Assembly (NCBI GenBank): GCA_035295225.1
Contig: DATGJI010000042.1
Coordinates: forward strand, 18,882-82,881
Length of the DNA: 64,000 nt
Origin: Candidatus Eremiobacteraceae bacterium
GTDB lineage: Bacteria; Vulcanimicrobiota; Vulcanimicrobiia; Eremiobacterales; Eremiobacteraceae
Direction: 5' to 3'
Position 1 is the first letter of the stretch; the number at the start of each line of letters is the position of its first letter. A model generated the notes under the pieces. That model was not told where the DNA came from. It did no database searches and worked only from the letters and a program-made list of their open reading frames with translations. A program made the translations under genes and the position numbers. Shown in pieces: positions 23,332 through 31,492 of the stretch.

Positions 23332-25317
23332 ATGTACCTCGGAGCGCTGGTTCTCACGCTTGCGATCGCAAATCCGCCGGTTGCGCGCGCTATGCCTCTC
23401 GCGACCGCCGCCGACATCAGATCGCTCATAAGCCGGCGGATCGACCAGAGCCCGGGTGTCGGCGTGATCGTCGGGGTCATCGACCACCACACAACGAGGA
23501 TATACAAGGCGGGCGAAACGGGCAACCAGTCCTTGCTCGGCGAGCATACGCTGTTCGAAATCGGGTCGGTCTCTAAGACGTTTACCGCGACGATCCTTGC
23601 GTCGATGGTGCTCGACGGGAGCGTGAAACTCGACGATCCTGTTGCGAAATATCTTCCGGCTACCGTCCGCGTCCCATCGCGCAACGGCAAGCAGATCACG
23701 CTGCTCGATCTTGCGACGCAACATTCCGGCCTGCCGCGGTTGCCGTCGAACATGGATTTCGCCGATCCAAGCGACCCATATGCCGATTACACGCTCGCGG
23801 ATATGTACAGATTCCTCGAGGGATATTCGCTTCCGCGCGACCCCGGACAGAGCTTCGAGTATTCCAATCTTGGCGTGGGCTTGCTCGGCGACGCGCTTGC
23901 GGCGCGCGCAGGCGTGACGTACAGCGTTCTTCTTCAGAAGAGAGTGCTTGCGCCGCTTGGCATGACGGACACCGCAATCGCGTTGAGCGCGGACCAGCGA
24001 GCGCGATTTGCGGTTGGGCACGACGGTGACGGGCAAGCGGTGAAACCATGGACCTTCCAAGCGCTCGCACCGGCGGGCGCAATCCGTTCCACCATCGCCG
24101 ACATGCTGAAGTATGTCCGCTGCAACATGGGCCAAGGCCCGCTGGCTCGCGTGTGCGAGTTCGCGCAGCGCCCGCGATCCACGTTTCCAGGCAATCAGAT
24201 CGGTCTCGTCTGGTGGACCGGTGATGTCACGCCGATCATCCACCACGGCGGCGATACGGCCGGCTTCCATGCATCCGTCGCAGTTTCTCCGGACCGCGAA
24301 ATCGGCGTCGTGGCTCTGACGAACGGCGGTCTGCCGGTGGACGATCTCGCCGTTCACGTCATCGACGCCGCGCTTCCGGTCGCGCAATGGCCGAAGCTCG
24401 CGCAGCTCGACACGTCGACGCTGCAATCATATGTCGGGCGCTATGACCTCAAAGAAGCGGGCGGTCTGCTCAGCGTGACGCGCAGCGGCGATCGGCTCTT
24501 CGCGCGCTTGACCGGACAAGAGCCTGCTGCGATCTACCCCTCGGCGAAGGATGTGTTCCACTATCGCGTCGTCGACGCAGAGCTGGATTTCTCTCGCGAT
24601 GCCGCCGGCGACGTCTCATCGGTCGTCTTGCAACAAGACGGCCGCGAGATCCGCGGCACGAAACTCAGCGCTTCAGCCGCAGACCCCACGACCGCTCCCA
24701 CGACGGCACAGCCTTCGACCGCTTCGCCGTCGCCCACGCCCGCGTCAGCGGGCGCGTCGTCAGCGATCGACCTCGGTGAGTATGTAGGAGACTATGTCGC
24801 AAGCCAGGGTGCGATCTTCACGATCAGCCGCAGCGGCGATCAGTTATCTGTTCAGCTCACCGGCCAGCCGGCCATACCGATCTACCCTTCGGCGAAGGAC
24901 GTGTTCAACGCGCGAATCGTCGTCGCGCAGATCGTCTTCAAACGCGACGCGCAGGGCAAGATCAATGCACTCGAACTGCACCAGAATGGTGTCGTCGTGC
25001 AAGCGGCTCGATCCGTCGGTCCGCTGCCGCAGCCTTCTTATCCGCCGATCGTCAAGCTCGATGATGCGACGATGAACGGATACCTCGGAACGTACGTCGC
25101 GAGCCCTGGGGCGGCGTTTACCGTCTCTCGCACGGCCGACCAGTTGCTCGTGCAGCTGACCGGACAGCCGTCATGGCCGGTTTACGCTTCGGCGAAGGAC
25201 GAATTCTTCTATAAAGTAGTCGCAGCGCAGATCTCGTTCGTGCGCGACGCAAGCGGGAAGGTCACCGGCTTGGTCTTGCATCAGAACGGACGTGACATTC
25301 CGGCTACGAAGATGTAG
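23332..25317 (+). CDS. Exported serine hydrolase (beta-lactamase class C fold) with three tandem C-terminal domains
   Basis: 661 residues. A signal peptide (MYLGALVLTLAIA...) is followed by a class-C beta-lactamase/peptidase domain: FEIGSVSKTFTA holds SxxK with the nucleophile Ser, FEYSNLG the YxN Tyr, and IHHGGDTAGF the third motif. After residue about 360 come three copies of an 80-residue DUF3471-like beta domain (YVGRYDLKEA, YVGDYVASQG, YLGTYVASPG), separated by a Thr/Pro/Ala linker. Usually only one such domain is present. ATG 23332 has GGAGG 6 nt upstream. It starts 37 bases after the response regulator, so they may be co-transcribed. Confidence 0.85.
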   Translation: MYLGALVLTLAIANPPVARAMPLATAADIRSLISRRIDQSPGVGVIVGVIDHHTTRIYKAGETGNQSLLGEHTLFEIGSVSKTFTATILASMVLDGSVKLDDPVAKYLPATVRVPSRNGKQITLLDLATQHSGLPRLPSNMDFADPSDPYADYTLADMYRFLEGYSLPRDPGQSFEYSNLGVGLLGDALAARAGVTYSVLLQKRVLAPLGMTDTAIALSADQRARFAVGHDGDGQAVKPWTFQALAPAGAIRSTIADMLKYVRCNMGQGPLARVCEFAQRPRSTFPGNQIGLVWWTGDVTPIIHHGGDTAGFHASVAVSPDREIGVVALTNGGLPVDDLAVHVIDAALPVAQWPKLAQLDTSTLQSYVGRYDLKEAGGLLSVTRSGDRLFARLTGQEPAAIYPSAKDVFHYRVVDAELDFSRDAAGDVSSVVLQQDGREIRGTKLSASAADPTTAPTTAQPSTASPSPTPASAGASSAIDLGEYVGDYVASQGAIFTISRSGDQLSVQLTGQPAIPIYPSAKDVFNARIVVAQIVFKRDAQGKINALELHQNGVVVQAARSVGPLPQPSYPPIVKLDDATMNGYLGTYVASPGAAFTVSRTADQLLVQLTGQPSWPVYASAKDEFFYKVVAAQISFVRDASGKVTGLVLHQNGRDIPATKM

Positions 25318-25326
25318 GGCGGAACT

Positions 25327-26832
25327 TCATGGTCCGCCCGTCGAGGCGGGTGTGAACGACGCGGGAAGCTTGACGACGACGCGAACGCCGCGGCCGGGTG
25401 CGGTATCCATCTCGACGCCGCCGCCGGCTCGATCCGCGATGCGCTTCACGATCGCAAGACCGAGCCCCGATCCTGGAATGTTGCCTCTGTTATCGCCGCG
25501 AGAAAAGCGATCGAACGCACGCACCCGTAACGCGGGATCCATGCCGGGACCGTCGTCGGACACTTCGACTTCGACGTAGCCGTTGATCCTGCGCACCGCC
25601 GCTCGCGTGGTCGAGCCGGGCGCGTACTTGATCGCGTTGTCGAGCAGGTTGCCGATCAATTCGCGAACTTCATTCGGCGTCGACTGCGCGCGGGCGTCGC
25701 CGGCAGCCGAGAATTCGAGCTTTGATTGGCCCGCCAGCGTGCGAAACGATTCGACGACTTCACGTGCGATCGCCGCGATGTCGACTTCTTCACGATTCTC
25801 GGGCGCGACGGAATCAAGTCGCGCGAGCAAGAGCAGTTTGCCGATCAGCGCGCGCATGCGTTCGCCTTCGATCGACATCGACTCCAAGATTCGCTGTGCG
25901 AGCGCTTCCTCGCGCACCGCCCCTTGGCGAAGCACATCGAGGAAACCCATGACGACCGTGAGCGGCGTCCGCAACTCGTGGCCGGCCTCGGCGACGAACT
26001 GGCGCATGTTGTTCTCGGCATCGGTTTGCCGTTTGAGGGCTCCGGTCACCTGATCGGCGGCCGCATTGTAAGCCGAAACAACGCCTTGATCTTTCTGTTC
26101 GGCATCGACGAGCTCTATGCGCGCGTAGTCGCCTTTGGTCCAGCGCAGCAGCGCGCCCTCGACGGTTGCCATGGGTCCGAGCTGTCGCCGTACGACGCGG
26201 CCCAGCACAAACCAGGCAAGGACCGCACCGATGATGAGCAGAGCCGTCATTGCGATCAGGTAGCCGCGCAGAGCGGCGACCGCGAGCGACGATTGGAGCT
26301 GGAGCACGGCGAAGCCGCCGGGGAAGTGCACGGCTGTCGACGTGACCGGCAGTACGGAGCCCGGAGCCGCCTCGAGCAGGGGAGCGCTCATGAACATCCC
26401 GCCGCGCACCGCGAACGCCTGATCCGGCGGAGGCGGGAGTCCTTGCGGCGGCTTTGGACTTGGGCCGACGTGGAAGTTGAACGACTGAACGCCGGTGCGC
26501 ATGACGATCGCGTGAGACTCAGCCATCGACGGCGCCGAAGCGTCGCCCGAAATCCGTCGGCCCGAATCGTCGAAGATGCTCACCGCCACGTCTGGCCGGG
26601 GCGGAAGTTGGCCGAGCTTTGGCAACAGTTCCTTATCCTGCGCGCCGCCTGCGCGAAGGTCCATGGCCGAACGGAAGATGTCGCCGGCCGCGCCCGTGAG
26701 CGCGGCGTCATCCAACCGGCTGCCTACGACCGCAGCATTGAGGAAATACGCCGACAATAATGCGGCCGCGAGTGCCCAGACGATGAAGAATGCACACTGA
26801 AGGCGAGTTAGTCTCGTTGCGATCGGGTTCAT
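25327..26832 (-). CDS. Membrane histidine kinase
   Basis: 501 residues. Transmembrane helix at about 13-35, a periplasmic region of about 140 residues, a second helix (LIAMTALLIIGAVLAWFVL), a HAMP-like linker, the phospho-acceptor box MRQFVAEAGHELRTPLTVVMG and an ATP domain with DNAIKYAPGS, VSDDGPGMD, FDRFSRGDNR and GSGLGLAIV. It should phosphorylate the regulator at 22608-23294. It is convergent with the serine-hydrolase gene with 9 bases between stops, so kinase and regulator flank their probable target. Confidence 0.9.
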   Translation of the reverse strand: MNPIATRLTRLQCAFFIVWALAAALLSAYFLNAAVVGSRLDDAALTGAAGDIFRSAMDLRAGGAQDKELLPKLGQLPPRPDVAVSIFDDSGRRISGDASAPSMAESHAIVMRTGVQSFNFHVGPSPKPPQGLPPPPDQAFAVRGGMFMSAPLLEAAPGSVLPVTSTAVHFPGGFAVLQLQSSLAVAALRGYLIAMTALLIIGAVLAWFVLGRVVRRQLGPMATVEGALLRWTKGDYARIELVDAEQKDQGVVSAYNAAADQVTGALKRQTDAENNMRQFVAEAGHELRTPLTVVMGFLDVLRQGAVREEALAQRILESMSIEGERMRALIGKLLLLARLDSVAPENREEVDIAAIAREVVESFRTLAGQSKLEFSAAGDARAQSTPNEVRELIGNLLDNAIKYAPGSTTRAAVRRINGYVEVEVSDDGPGMDPALRVRAFDRFSRGDNRGNIPGSGLGLAIVKRIADRAGGGVEMDTAPGRGVRVVVKLPASFTPASTGGP

Positions 26833-26892
26833 GCCGCTGAACGATTCATGGCCGACGCATGCTTGGATAAAGGCCCGAAGCAGCCTGCACAA

Positions 26893-26921
26893 ACGAGGCC
26901 GGCCGATTCGGCCGGCCTCGT
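26893..26921 (-). terminator. Hairpin terminator
   Basis: A near-perfect stem ACGAGGCCGGCCGA / TCGGCCGGCCTCGT with a very short loop, downstream of the minus-strand gene ending at 26970. It separates that gene from the kinase. Confidence 0.65.
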
Positions 26922-26969
26922 GCTGCAGCGCTGCCGCAGAACATCACGCATCGGGCTGAGGAGCGATTC

Positions 26970-27539
26970 CTAATGCGTGACCGTCTTGTCGATGAACACG
27001 CGATGCATTTCCATCATCGGGCCCGCGGATCCGAGCATCAGTAACGCGTGGCCGGCATCGAGCGTGCGTGGACCGTCGCCAAACACTCGGTTCTGCACCC
27101 TCACCGCTCCGGAGGCGCCGTTCGCGCCTTGCGGCGGAGCAGGCATCGGCGGCATGTGCGCGCGCATCAGGGCATCCATCTGTTGATGGAATTGCGTCGC
27201 GATGCGTAAAATCGACTGCGTCTCCTGCGCGCTCAACGCAGCATCGATTTGCCTGGCGGCCGCATCATAATCCGGATCAGCGGACAGCGCGAGATTGCCG
27301 ATCGTCTGCGCGAGCATCGTTCGGTGCTGCGCGCTGAGTGACTGAAGGAGCGCGGTTCGCATGCCGACGGTGAGCTGGTGGACTTGAGCGTGCATCTGCG
27401 CCATGTCCGGCGGGGGGCCGTTGAAACCTCCACCCATGATCATCTGGGGACCGCACGGAGCGGGCGGCTCGGCTGCCATCGCCCCAAGGGGAAGCGCGGA
27501 AATTGCAATCGCGAGCATTGCCGTGTTCAGTCTGTTCAT
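26970..27539 (-). CDS. Exported Spy/CpxP-like helical protein
   Basis: 189 residues with a clear signal peptide (MNRLNTAMLAIAISALPLGAMA). The mature part is Met- and Gln-rich and helical: QMHAQVHQLTVGMRTALLQSLSAQHRTMLAQTIGNLAL, DAALSAQETQSILRIATQF, then MPPMPAPPQG and a C-terminal helix. The pattern of long helices with LSxxQ-type repeats recalls periplasmic Spy/CpxP or zinc-resistance-associated proteins, but the LTxxQ motif is not exact. Function unknown. Confidence 0.6.
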   Translation of the reverse strand: MNRLNTAMLAIAISALPLGAMAAEPPAPCGPQMIMGGGFNGPPPDMAQMHAQVHQLTVGMRTALLQSLSAQHRTMLAQTIGNLALSADPDYDAAARQIDAALSAQETQSILRIATQFHQQMDALMRAHMPPMPAPPQGANGASGAVRVQNRVFGDGPRTLDAGHALLMLGSAGPMMEMHRVFIDKTVTH

Positions 27540-27725
27540 GAGTGAACACTACTGCGCACGCCTTAGATTGTGCTGAGAACGACGTGTATCGGGGCTTACA
27601 CTCAGGCTCTCTCGTCGGGCCGCGCGGTGTCGTCCGGCTGCGATTCTTGAGTTGGCGCCGAGGGCGGGGCCGGCGGAGGGAGAATGTACCCGTACTGATA
27701 GTCGCTTGCATAGTCACAATAGAAC

Positions 27726-28373
27726 ATGGCTGGAAAATACCCAATTTTTACGCCGTTAACCAACGGCCGAGTACAGCATATCGGCAGCGCGCGGCTCAGC
27801 GTCCTCACAGCCGCCTTCGCAGCCGCGCTCGCGTTTGGGTCTCTTTGCGGATGTGCAGAACAAGCGGCTAACGATATCCGGCACCGCACTGCACCGTTCA
27901 CTTCTACGCGGGATCAGGCCATCAATGCGGTGGTCACCTCGCGACGAATCTTGCCGGCTGCTTCCCTCGGTCAACTGCAGATGTGCTACGCAGACGTCCA
28001 GTCGAAAGCAAATGCGTATGCCGGGTTTCTCGTCGCGCTCGTGTCGGACGGAACGTACGACGACGCAGCCAACGTCACGCTGTCGCAGCAGATGGGCGCC
28101 GCGATCGGCGCGTTTGATGATTGCGAATTGAAATTGCAGCGCGCCGACGCCACGCTTGCGCCGTCCACAAACGCCGCAGGGGCGGTCACGCAGCCTTCAT
28201 CGCTCCCGGTGCTCTCCGCCGACTGGGTTCCTGCGTTTTCGGCGTCGGTTTCCGGCTACTGGCGACGTGACCAAAAGCAGATCCGTACGCTCTCGGCGGC
28301 CGAGAAAAGCGACCTGATCAAGAACCTCAACGCCGCGTTGATGTTTCCCGACTTCGATCAGATACAGTCCTGA
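27726..28373 (+). CDS. Putative lipoprotein, unknown family
   Basis: 215 residues. After 22 residues comes a hydrophobic stretch ending LCGC (Cys43), a plausible lipobox if the real start is internal. The rest is helical with two cysteines (QMCYADV, DDCELKL) and a Thr/Pro-poor end. No family recognised. Its last codon and stop (AGTCCTGAAG) are repeated in each unit of the array just downstream. The start codon is uncertain; no ribosome site is seen at 27726. Confidence 0.55.
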   Translation: MAGKYPIFTPLTNGRVQHIGSARLSVLTAAFAAALAFGSLCGCAEQAANDIRHRTAPFTSTRDQAINAVVTSRRILPAASLGQLQMCYADVQSKANAYAGFLVALVSDGTYDDAANVTLSQQMGAAIGAFDDCELKLQRADATLAPSTNAAGAVTQPSSLPVLSADWVPAFSASVSGYWRRDQKQIRTLSAAEKSDLIKNLNAALMFPDFDQIQS

Positions 28374-28383
28374 AGAAGATTCA

Positions 28384-28581
28384 TTTCTGAAGGGGCAGTT
28401 CTGAAGGGGCCGACGTCAGTCGGCCCGCGTGAAGGTCCTGAAGGGGCCGACGTCAGTCGGCCCGCGTGAAAGTCCTGAAGGGGCCGACGTCAGTCGGCCC
28501 GCGTGAAAGTCCTGAAGGGGCCGACGTCAGTCGGCCCGCGCGAAAGTCCTGAAGGGGCCGACTGACGTCGGCCCCTTCATC
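28384..28581. repeat. Tandem terminator array with exact 37-nt period
   Basis: Five hairpins start at 28406, 28443, 28480, 28517 and 28554, 37 nt apart each time. The unit is GGGGCCGACGTCAGTCGGCC, then CGCGTGAAAGTCCTGAA. The last unit is fully symmetric (TGAAGGGGCCGAC-TGAC-GTCGGCCCCTTCA) and abuts the stop of the STAS gene, so it serves both strands. Two incomplete copies (TTCTGAAGGGG) precede the first. The hairpin is the same family as at 2192-2433 and 20939-20960, with a different flank that copies the end of the upstream gene. Confidence 0.85.
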
Positions 28582-28971
28582 TCAGAGCGATTCGCGGATG
28601 TCGAAGATTCGATTAAGCCCCGTCATGTCGAAGATCTTGGCGAGCTGACGATTTAGCCCGACGAGCGCGATCGTTCCGTGGTGTTCGTGTGCCCGCTTGA
28701 ACGCGGCCACGAGGACACCGAGTCCGGTTGAGTCCATATACGCAACGCGGCTGAGATCGACGACGACCGAATAATTGCCTTGATCCAGTTCGCGAGTGAG
28801 CGCGGCCTTCAATGGGCGGGCAGAAAACACGTCGACTTCGCCGGATACTTCGATGACGCGAGCGTTGAGGCGCTTAGACGCGCGCACGCGCACCTCAAAC
28901 CGATCTTGTTCCTCGCGAGCACGATCTAACATATAGTTCGCTAGGTTGTTCCCAGAATCATATCCGTCCAA
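28582..28971 (-). CDS. STAS-domain anti-sigma-factor antagonist
   Basis: 129 residues with an N-terminal extension and a SpoIIAA-like STAS domain: ARVIEVSGEVDVFSARPLK, VVVDLSRVAYMDSTGLGVLV and LVGLNRQLAKIFDMTGL. Ser81 in YMDSTGLG is the phosphorylation site in such antagonists. The unphosphorylated form releases sigma from its anti-sigma kinase. The likely partner kinase is at 30653-31057. No sigma factor gene is in the window. Confidence 0.9.
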   Translation of the reverse strand: MDGYDSGNNLANYMLDRAREEQDRFEVRVRASKRLNARVIEVSGEVDVFSARPLKAALTRELDQGNYSVVVDLSRVAYMDSTGLGVLVAAFKRAHEHHGTIALVGLNRQLAKIFDMTGLNRIFDIRESL

Positions 28972-29063
28972 ACAACGGGCCTTTGAGCTCTAACGCGTGT
29001 TTGAGTCCTGGTTCGTCTGGGCACACGGCTACCGCACTTGCTTACGTCAGGAGGCATCAAATC

Positions 29064-29330
29064 ATGGGCATACTTGCATGGATCGTCGTCGGGATCATAG
29101 CCGGCTTCTTGGCGAAGTCCGTGGTTCCCGGTGAAGGCCCGGGGGGAGTGCTAGGCGACATGGTCGTCGGAATCGTCGGAGCACTCATCGGCGGCTGGCT
29201 TTTCACTTCCTTTGGAAGCGCCGGCGTGACCGGGTTCAGCTTGTGGAGCGTCCTTGTCGCATTCGTCGGTGGCGTCGTGCTCTTATTGATCATGCGCGCA
29301 CTAACGGGAGGAATGCGATCTACGGTCTGA
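29064..29330 (+). CDS. GlsB/YeaQ/YmgE-family membrane protein
   Basis: 88 residues with three hydrophobic helices and Gly-rich turns: WIVVGIIAGFLAKSVVPGEGPGG, DMVVGIVGALIGGWLF and SVLVAFVGGVVLLLIMRAL. This matches the transglycosylase-associated GlsB/YeaQ family, often stress-induced. ATG 29064 has AGGAGG 9 nt upstream. A true intrinsic terminator follows. Its place between the STAS and HATPase genes suggests it belongs to the same stress response, which is inference. Confidence 0.85.
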   Translation: MGILAWIVVGIIAGFLAKSVVPGEGPGGVLGDMVVGIVGALIGGWLFTSFGSAGVTGFSLWSVLVAFVGGVVLLLIMRALTGGMRSTV

Positions 29331-29367
29331 AGTCGCGCTTCCCCAAGAGGCGCTTCAGCGCGAGGAG

Positions 29368-29388
29368 CCGGTCGTTTGACCGGTTTTT
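29368..29388 (+). terminator. Intrinsic terminator after the GlsB-type gene
   Basis: Stem CCGGTC (29368-29373), loop GTTT, stem GACCGG (29378-29383) and a run of five T (29384-29388): a textbook rho-independent terminator. It is 19 bases before the Nramp start codon. Confidence 0.8.
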
Positions 29389-29406
29389 CGCGTATTATGA
29401 GAAGCG

Positions 29407-30672
29407 ATGAAAGGACTCGCGGCGCTACGGCGCTACCTCGTCAAGCTTGGGCCGGGCTTGATCACGGGCGCGGCCGACGACGACCCGTCCGGAATCTCGA
29501 CGTATTCGGTCGCCGGCGCCACAACCGGTCTGAGCATGCTCTGGCTGGCTATTCTCACGACGCCCATGATGGCGGTCGTGCAAGGCATGTGCGCGCGCAT
29601 CTCGATGGTGAGCGGCCAAGGCTTGGCGGCGGTTCTTCGCAGCCGGATCCATCCGGCTCTGCTCTACGTCGTCGCGGCGATGGTCGTCATCGCCAATACG
29701 TTCAACGTCGGCGCTGACATCGCGGGCATGGCGGCGTCCGCTAACATGGTGACCGGAATCGCAGTCCTCGTCTGGGTCATCGTCTTCGGCTTAGCTTTGA
29801 TCGTCATCCAAGTCTATCTCTCGTATAACGTTTTCGTCAGCGTCATCAAATGGCTCTGTCTCGCTCTGTTCGCGTACGTGATCACCGCATTCGTCGTGCA
29901 TCCCGATTGGCGTCATGTCCTTGCGAGCGCTGTGGTTCCGCACGTCTCCTTGACATCGGCCTGGATCACGACACTCGTCGCGGTTTTGGGGACGACGATC
30001 TCACCGTACCTTTTCTTCTGGCAGTCGGCTCTGATGGTAGAAGAAGAAAAAGCGGCCGGGCGCAAGACGGTCGCGGAACGCCGGGGCGCGACGAAGACGG
30101 AGGTCGCTGACGCCCATACCGACGTCAACACAGGGATGCTGGCCTCGAATTTGGTGATGTTCTTCATCATCGTCACCACCGCCAGCACTTTGGGCGCGAG
30201 CGGAAGCCACCATATCGAATCCGCCCAACAGGCGGCCGAAGCGCTGCGTCCGCTTGCCGGCAAGTTCGCGTATCTGCTCTTCACGCTCGGTATGGTCGGG
30301 ACGGGAATGCTCGCGGTGCCTTCGCTCGTCGGCTCGTCGGCCTATCTGATCTGCGACGTCTTTCGGCTTCGCCACGGAATGGACGAAAAACCGCACCGCG
30401 TCCCCGCATTCTATGGCATTATCGTTGGCGGCATCGTCGCGGGCGTCTTGATGAATTTGATGCGAGTGAACCCGATCAGCGCGCTCTACTGGTCGGCCGT
30501 CGCAAACGGTCTCGCCGCGGTGCCGCTCGTCATCCTGGTCACGATCTTATCCAACGACGCGAAAATCGTAGGCAAGTGGCGCAATTCCCCGCTCGCGAAC
30601 GTCTGGGCTTGTCTCGCGATCGTCACGATGACCGGCGCGGCGATCGGGATGTTCATTCCGTGGGGCAAGTGA
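29407..30672 (+). CDS. Nramp-family transporter with non-canonical metal site
   Basis: 421 residues, about 11 transmembrane helices. The N-terminal LGPGLITGAADDDPSGISTYS aligns with helix 1 of Nramp transporters, where canonical members have DPGN; here it is DPSG. In helix 6 the canonical MPHN is replaced by SPYLFFWQS (residues near 198). The family moves Mn or Fe with protons; the loss of the Met ligand occurs in Nramp-related branches that take harder ions such as Mg or Al. So the substrate is open. A possible -10 TATTAT lies 8 bases before ATG 29407. Confidence 0.85.
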   Translation: MKGLAALRRYLVKLGPGLITGAADDDPSGISTYSVAGATTGLSMLWLAILTTPMMAVVQGMCARISMVSGQGLAAVLRSRIHPALLYVVAAMVVIANTFNVGADIAGMAASANMVTGIAVLVWVIVFGLALIVIQVYLSYNVFVSVIKWLCLALFAYVITAFVVHPDWRHVLASAVVPHVSLTSAWITTLVAVLGTTISPYLFFWQSALMVEEEKAAGRKTVAERRGATKTEVADAHTDVNTGMLASNLVMFFIIVTTASTLGASGSHHIESAQQAAEALRPLAGKFAYLLFTLGMVGTGMLAVPSLVGSSAYLICDVFRLRHGMDEKPHRVPAFYGIIVGGIVAGVLMNLMRVNPISALYWSAVANGLAAVPLVILVTILSNDAKIVGKWRNSPLANVWACLAIVTMTGAAIGMFIPWGK

Positions 30673-31057
30673 TCGGTGGATAACGGTGCGGACCGTCATC
30701 CTTGCTGCAGTCCATCGTGACTTTCGTGCCCTTCGGCGACATATCGAGCGATACGCGATCCATGAGACTGCGCATCAAGAAGAGCCCAAGGCCGCCGATG
30801 CGGTCGGGTTCTCGCGCGAGCTGAGGCAGCGTCTCGGCACCCGGATCGGCAACCGTCACGGTGATCATATCGCCGCGTCCGCGCGCTTCGACGCAGTACC
30901 AGCTGTCGGAGGCGGCAGCGTGCATGACAGCATTAGCACAAGCCTCGCCGACGGCGAGGCCGATGTCGAACGTCCGCTCTTCTGAAAAGCCGCGACGGCG
31001 CGCGAACCGCACCACCCGGTCGCGCGCTACCGAGACCGTCGCGGGGATGCGCGGCAA
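30653..31057 (-). CDS. RsbW-type serine kinase / anti-sigma regulatory factor
   Basis: 134 residues, HATPase_c_2 fold. FDIGLAVGEACANAVMHA is the N box, MITVTVADPGAETLPQ the G1 region and GGLGLFLMRSLMDRVSL the G2 region. These proteins hold sigma factors or other partners and phosphorylate STAS antagonists; the STAS protein at 28582-28971 is the natural partner. The 3' end overlaps the convergent Nramp gene by 20 bases. Confidence 0.88.
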   Translation of the reverse strand: MPRIPATVSVARDRVVRFARRRGFSEERTFDIGLAVGEACANAVMHAAASDSWYCVEARGRGDMITVTVADPGAETLPQLAREPDRIGGLGLFLMRSLMDRVSLDMSPKGTKVTMDCSKDDGPHRYPPITCPTE

Positions 31058-31112
31058 TCGAAGCGATACTTTACAGGATTTCTTTCGGATCAGGTACTGG
31101 TGCTCCCGTCTG

Positions 31113-31271
31113 CTAAGCGGCTCGACGTCCGCTCAACAGATTGACGATGACGAGGATGACTGCCACGATTAGCAAGATGTGGATAGCAAAGCCGCTTACG
31201 TGCAAAGCAACGAACGAGATCAGCCAGATGATGAACAAAATGACGATGATCGCCCAAAGAAGTCCAGCCAT
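31113..31271 (-). CDS. DUF5670-type small membrane protein
   Basis: 52 residues, ATG 31271 to TAG 31113. The start MAGLLWAIIVILFIIWLISF gives a first helix, GFAIHILLIVAVILVIVNLL a second, and GRRAA a basic end. This is the lmo0937/DUF5670 family pattern (two helices with a conserved HxSGFxIHxLL core; here HVSGFAIHILL). Function unknown; often near general-stress genes. It is 55 bases upstream of the RsbW-type gene on the same strand. Confidence 0.85.
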   Translation of the reverse strand: MAGLLWAIIVILFIIWLISFVALHVSGFAIHILLIVAVILVIVNLLSGRRAA

Positions 31272-31492
31272 GTTATGAGATCCCTACACTTTCTTATCAT
31301 TGCTCGTACCCTTCCGCCGCCGCGTGAAACGACGCGGCAAGCGAGCGGCCGCCGCGTCTTCGATGAAACGACCGTGAGAATTGTCTTGCCGGCTTAGGCG
31401 TCGCGTTTCAGCAAATGCTCTTAGCGGTACGTTATCCGTTATCGAGTCACTTCAAATTCGCAATAGGGTGCGATATTAGGAGATGCAAAGAC

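Noticed and set aside
23218..24426. A 402-codon minus-strand open frame
   Set aside because: Antisense to the serine hydrolase; composition typical of a shadow.
27602..27727. A 41-codon minus-strand frame ending PPPAPPSAPTQESQP...
   Set aside because: Starts with MFYCDYASDYQYGY and is Pro-rich, but has no ribosome site or family; too weak to call.
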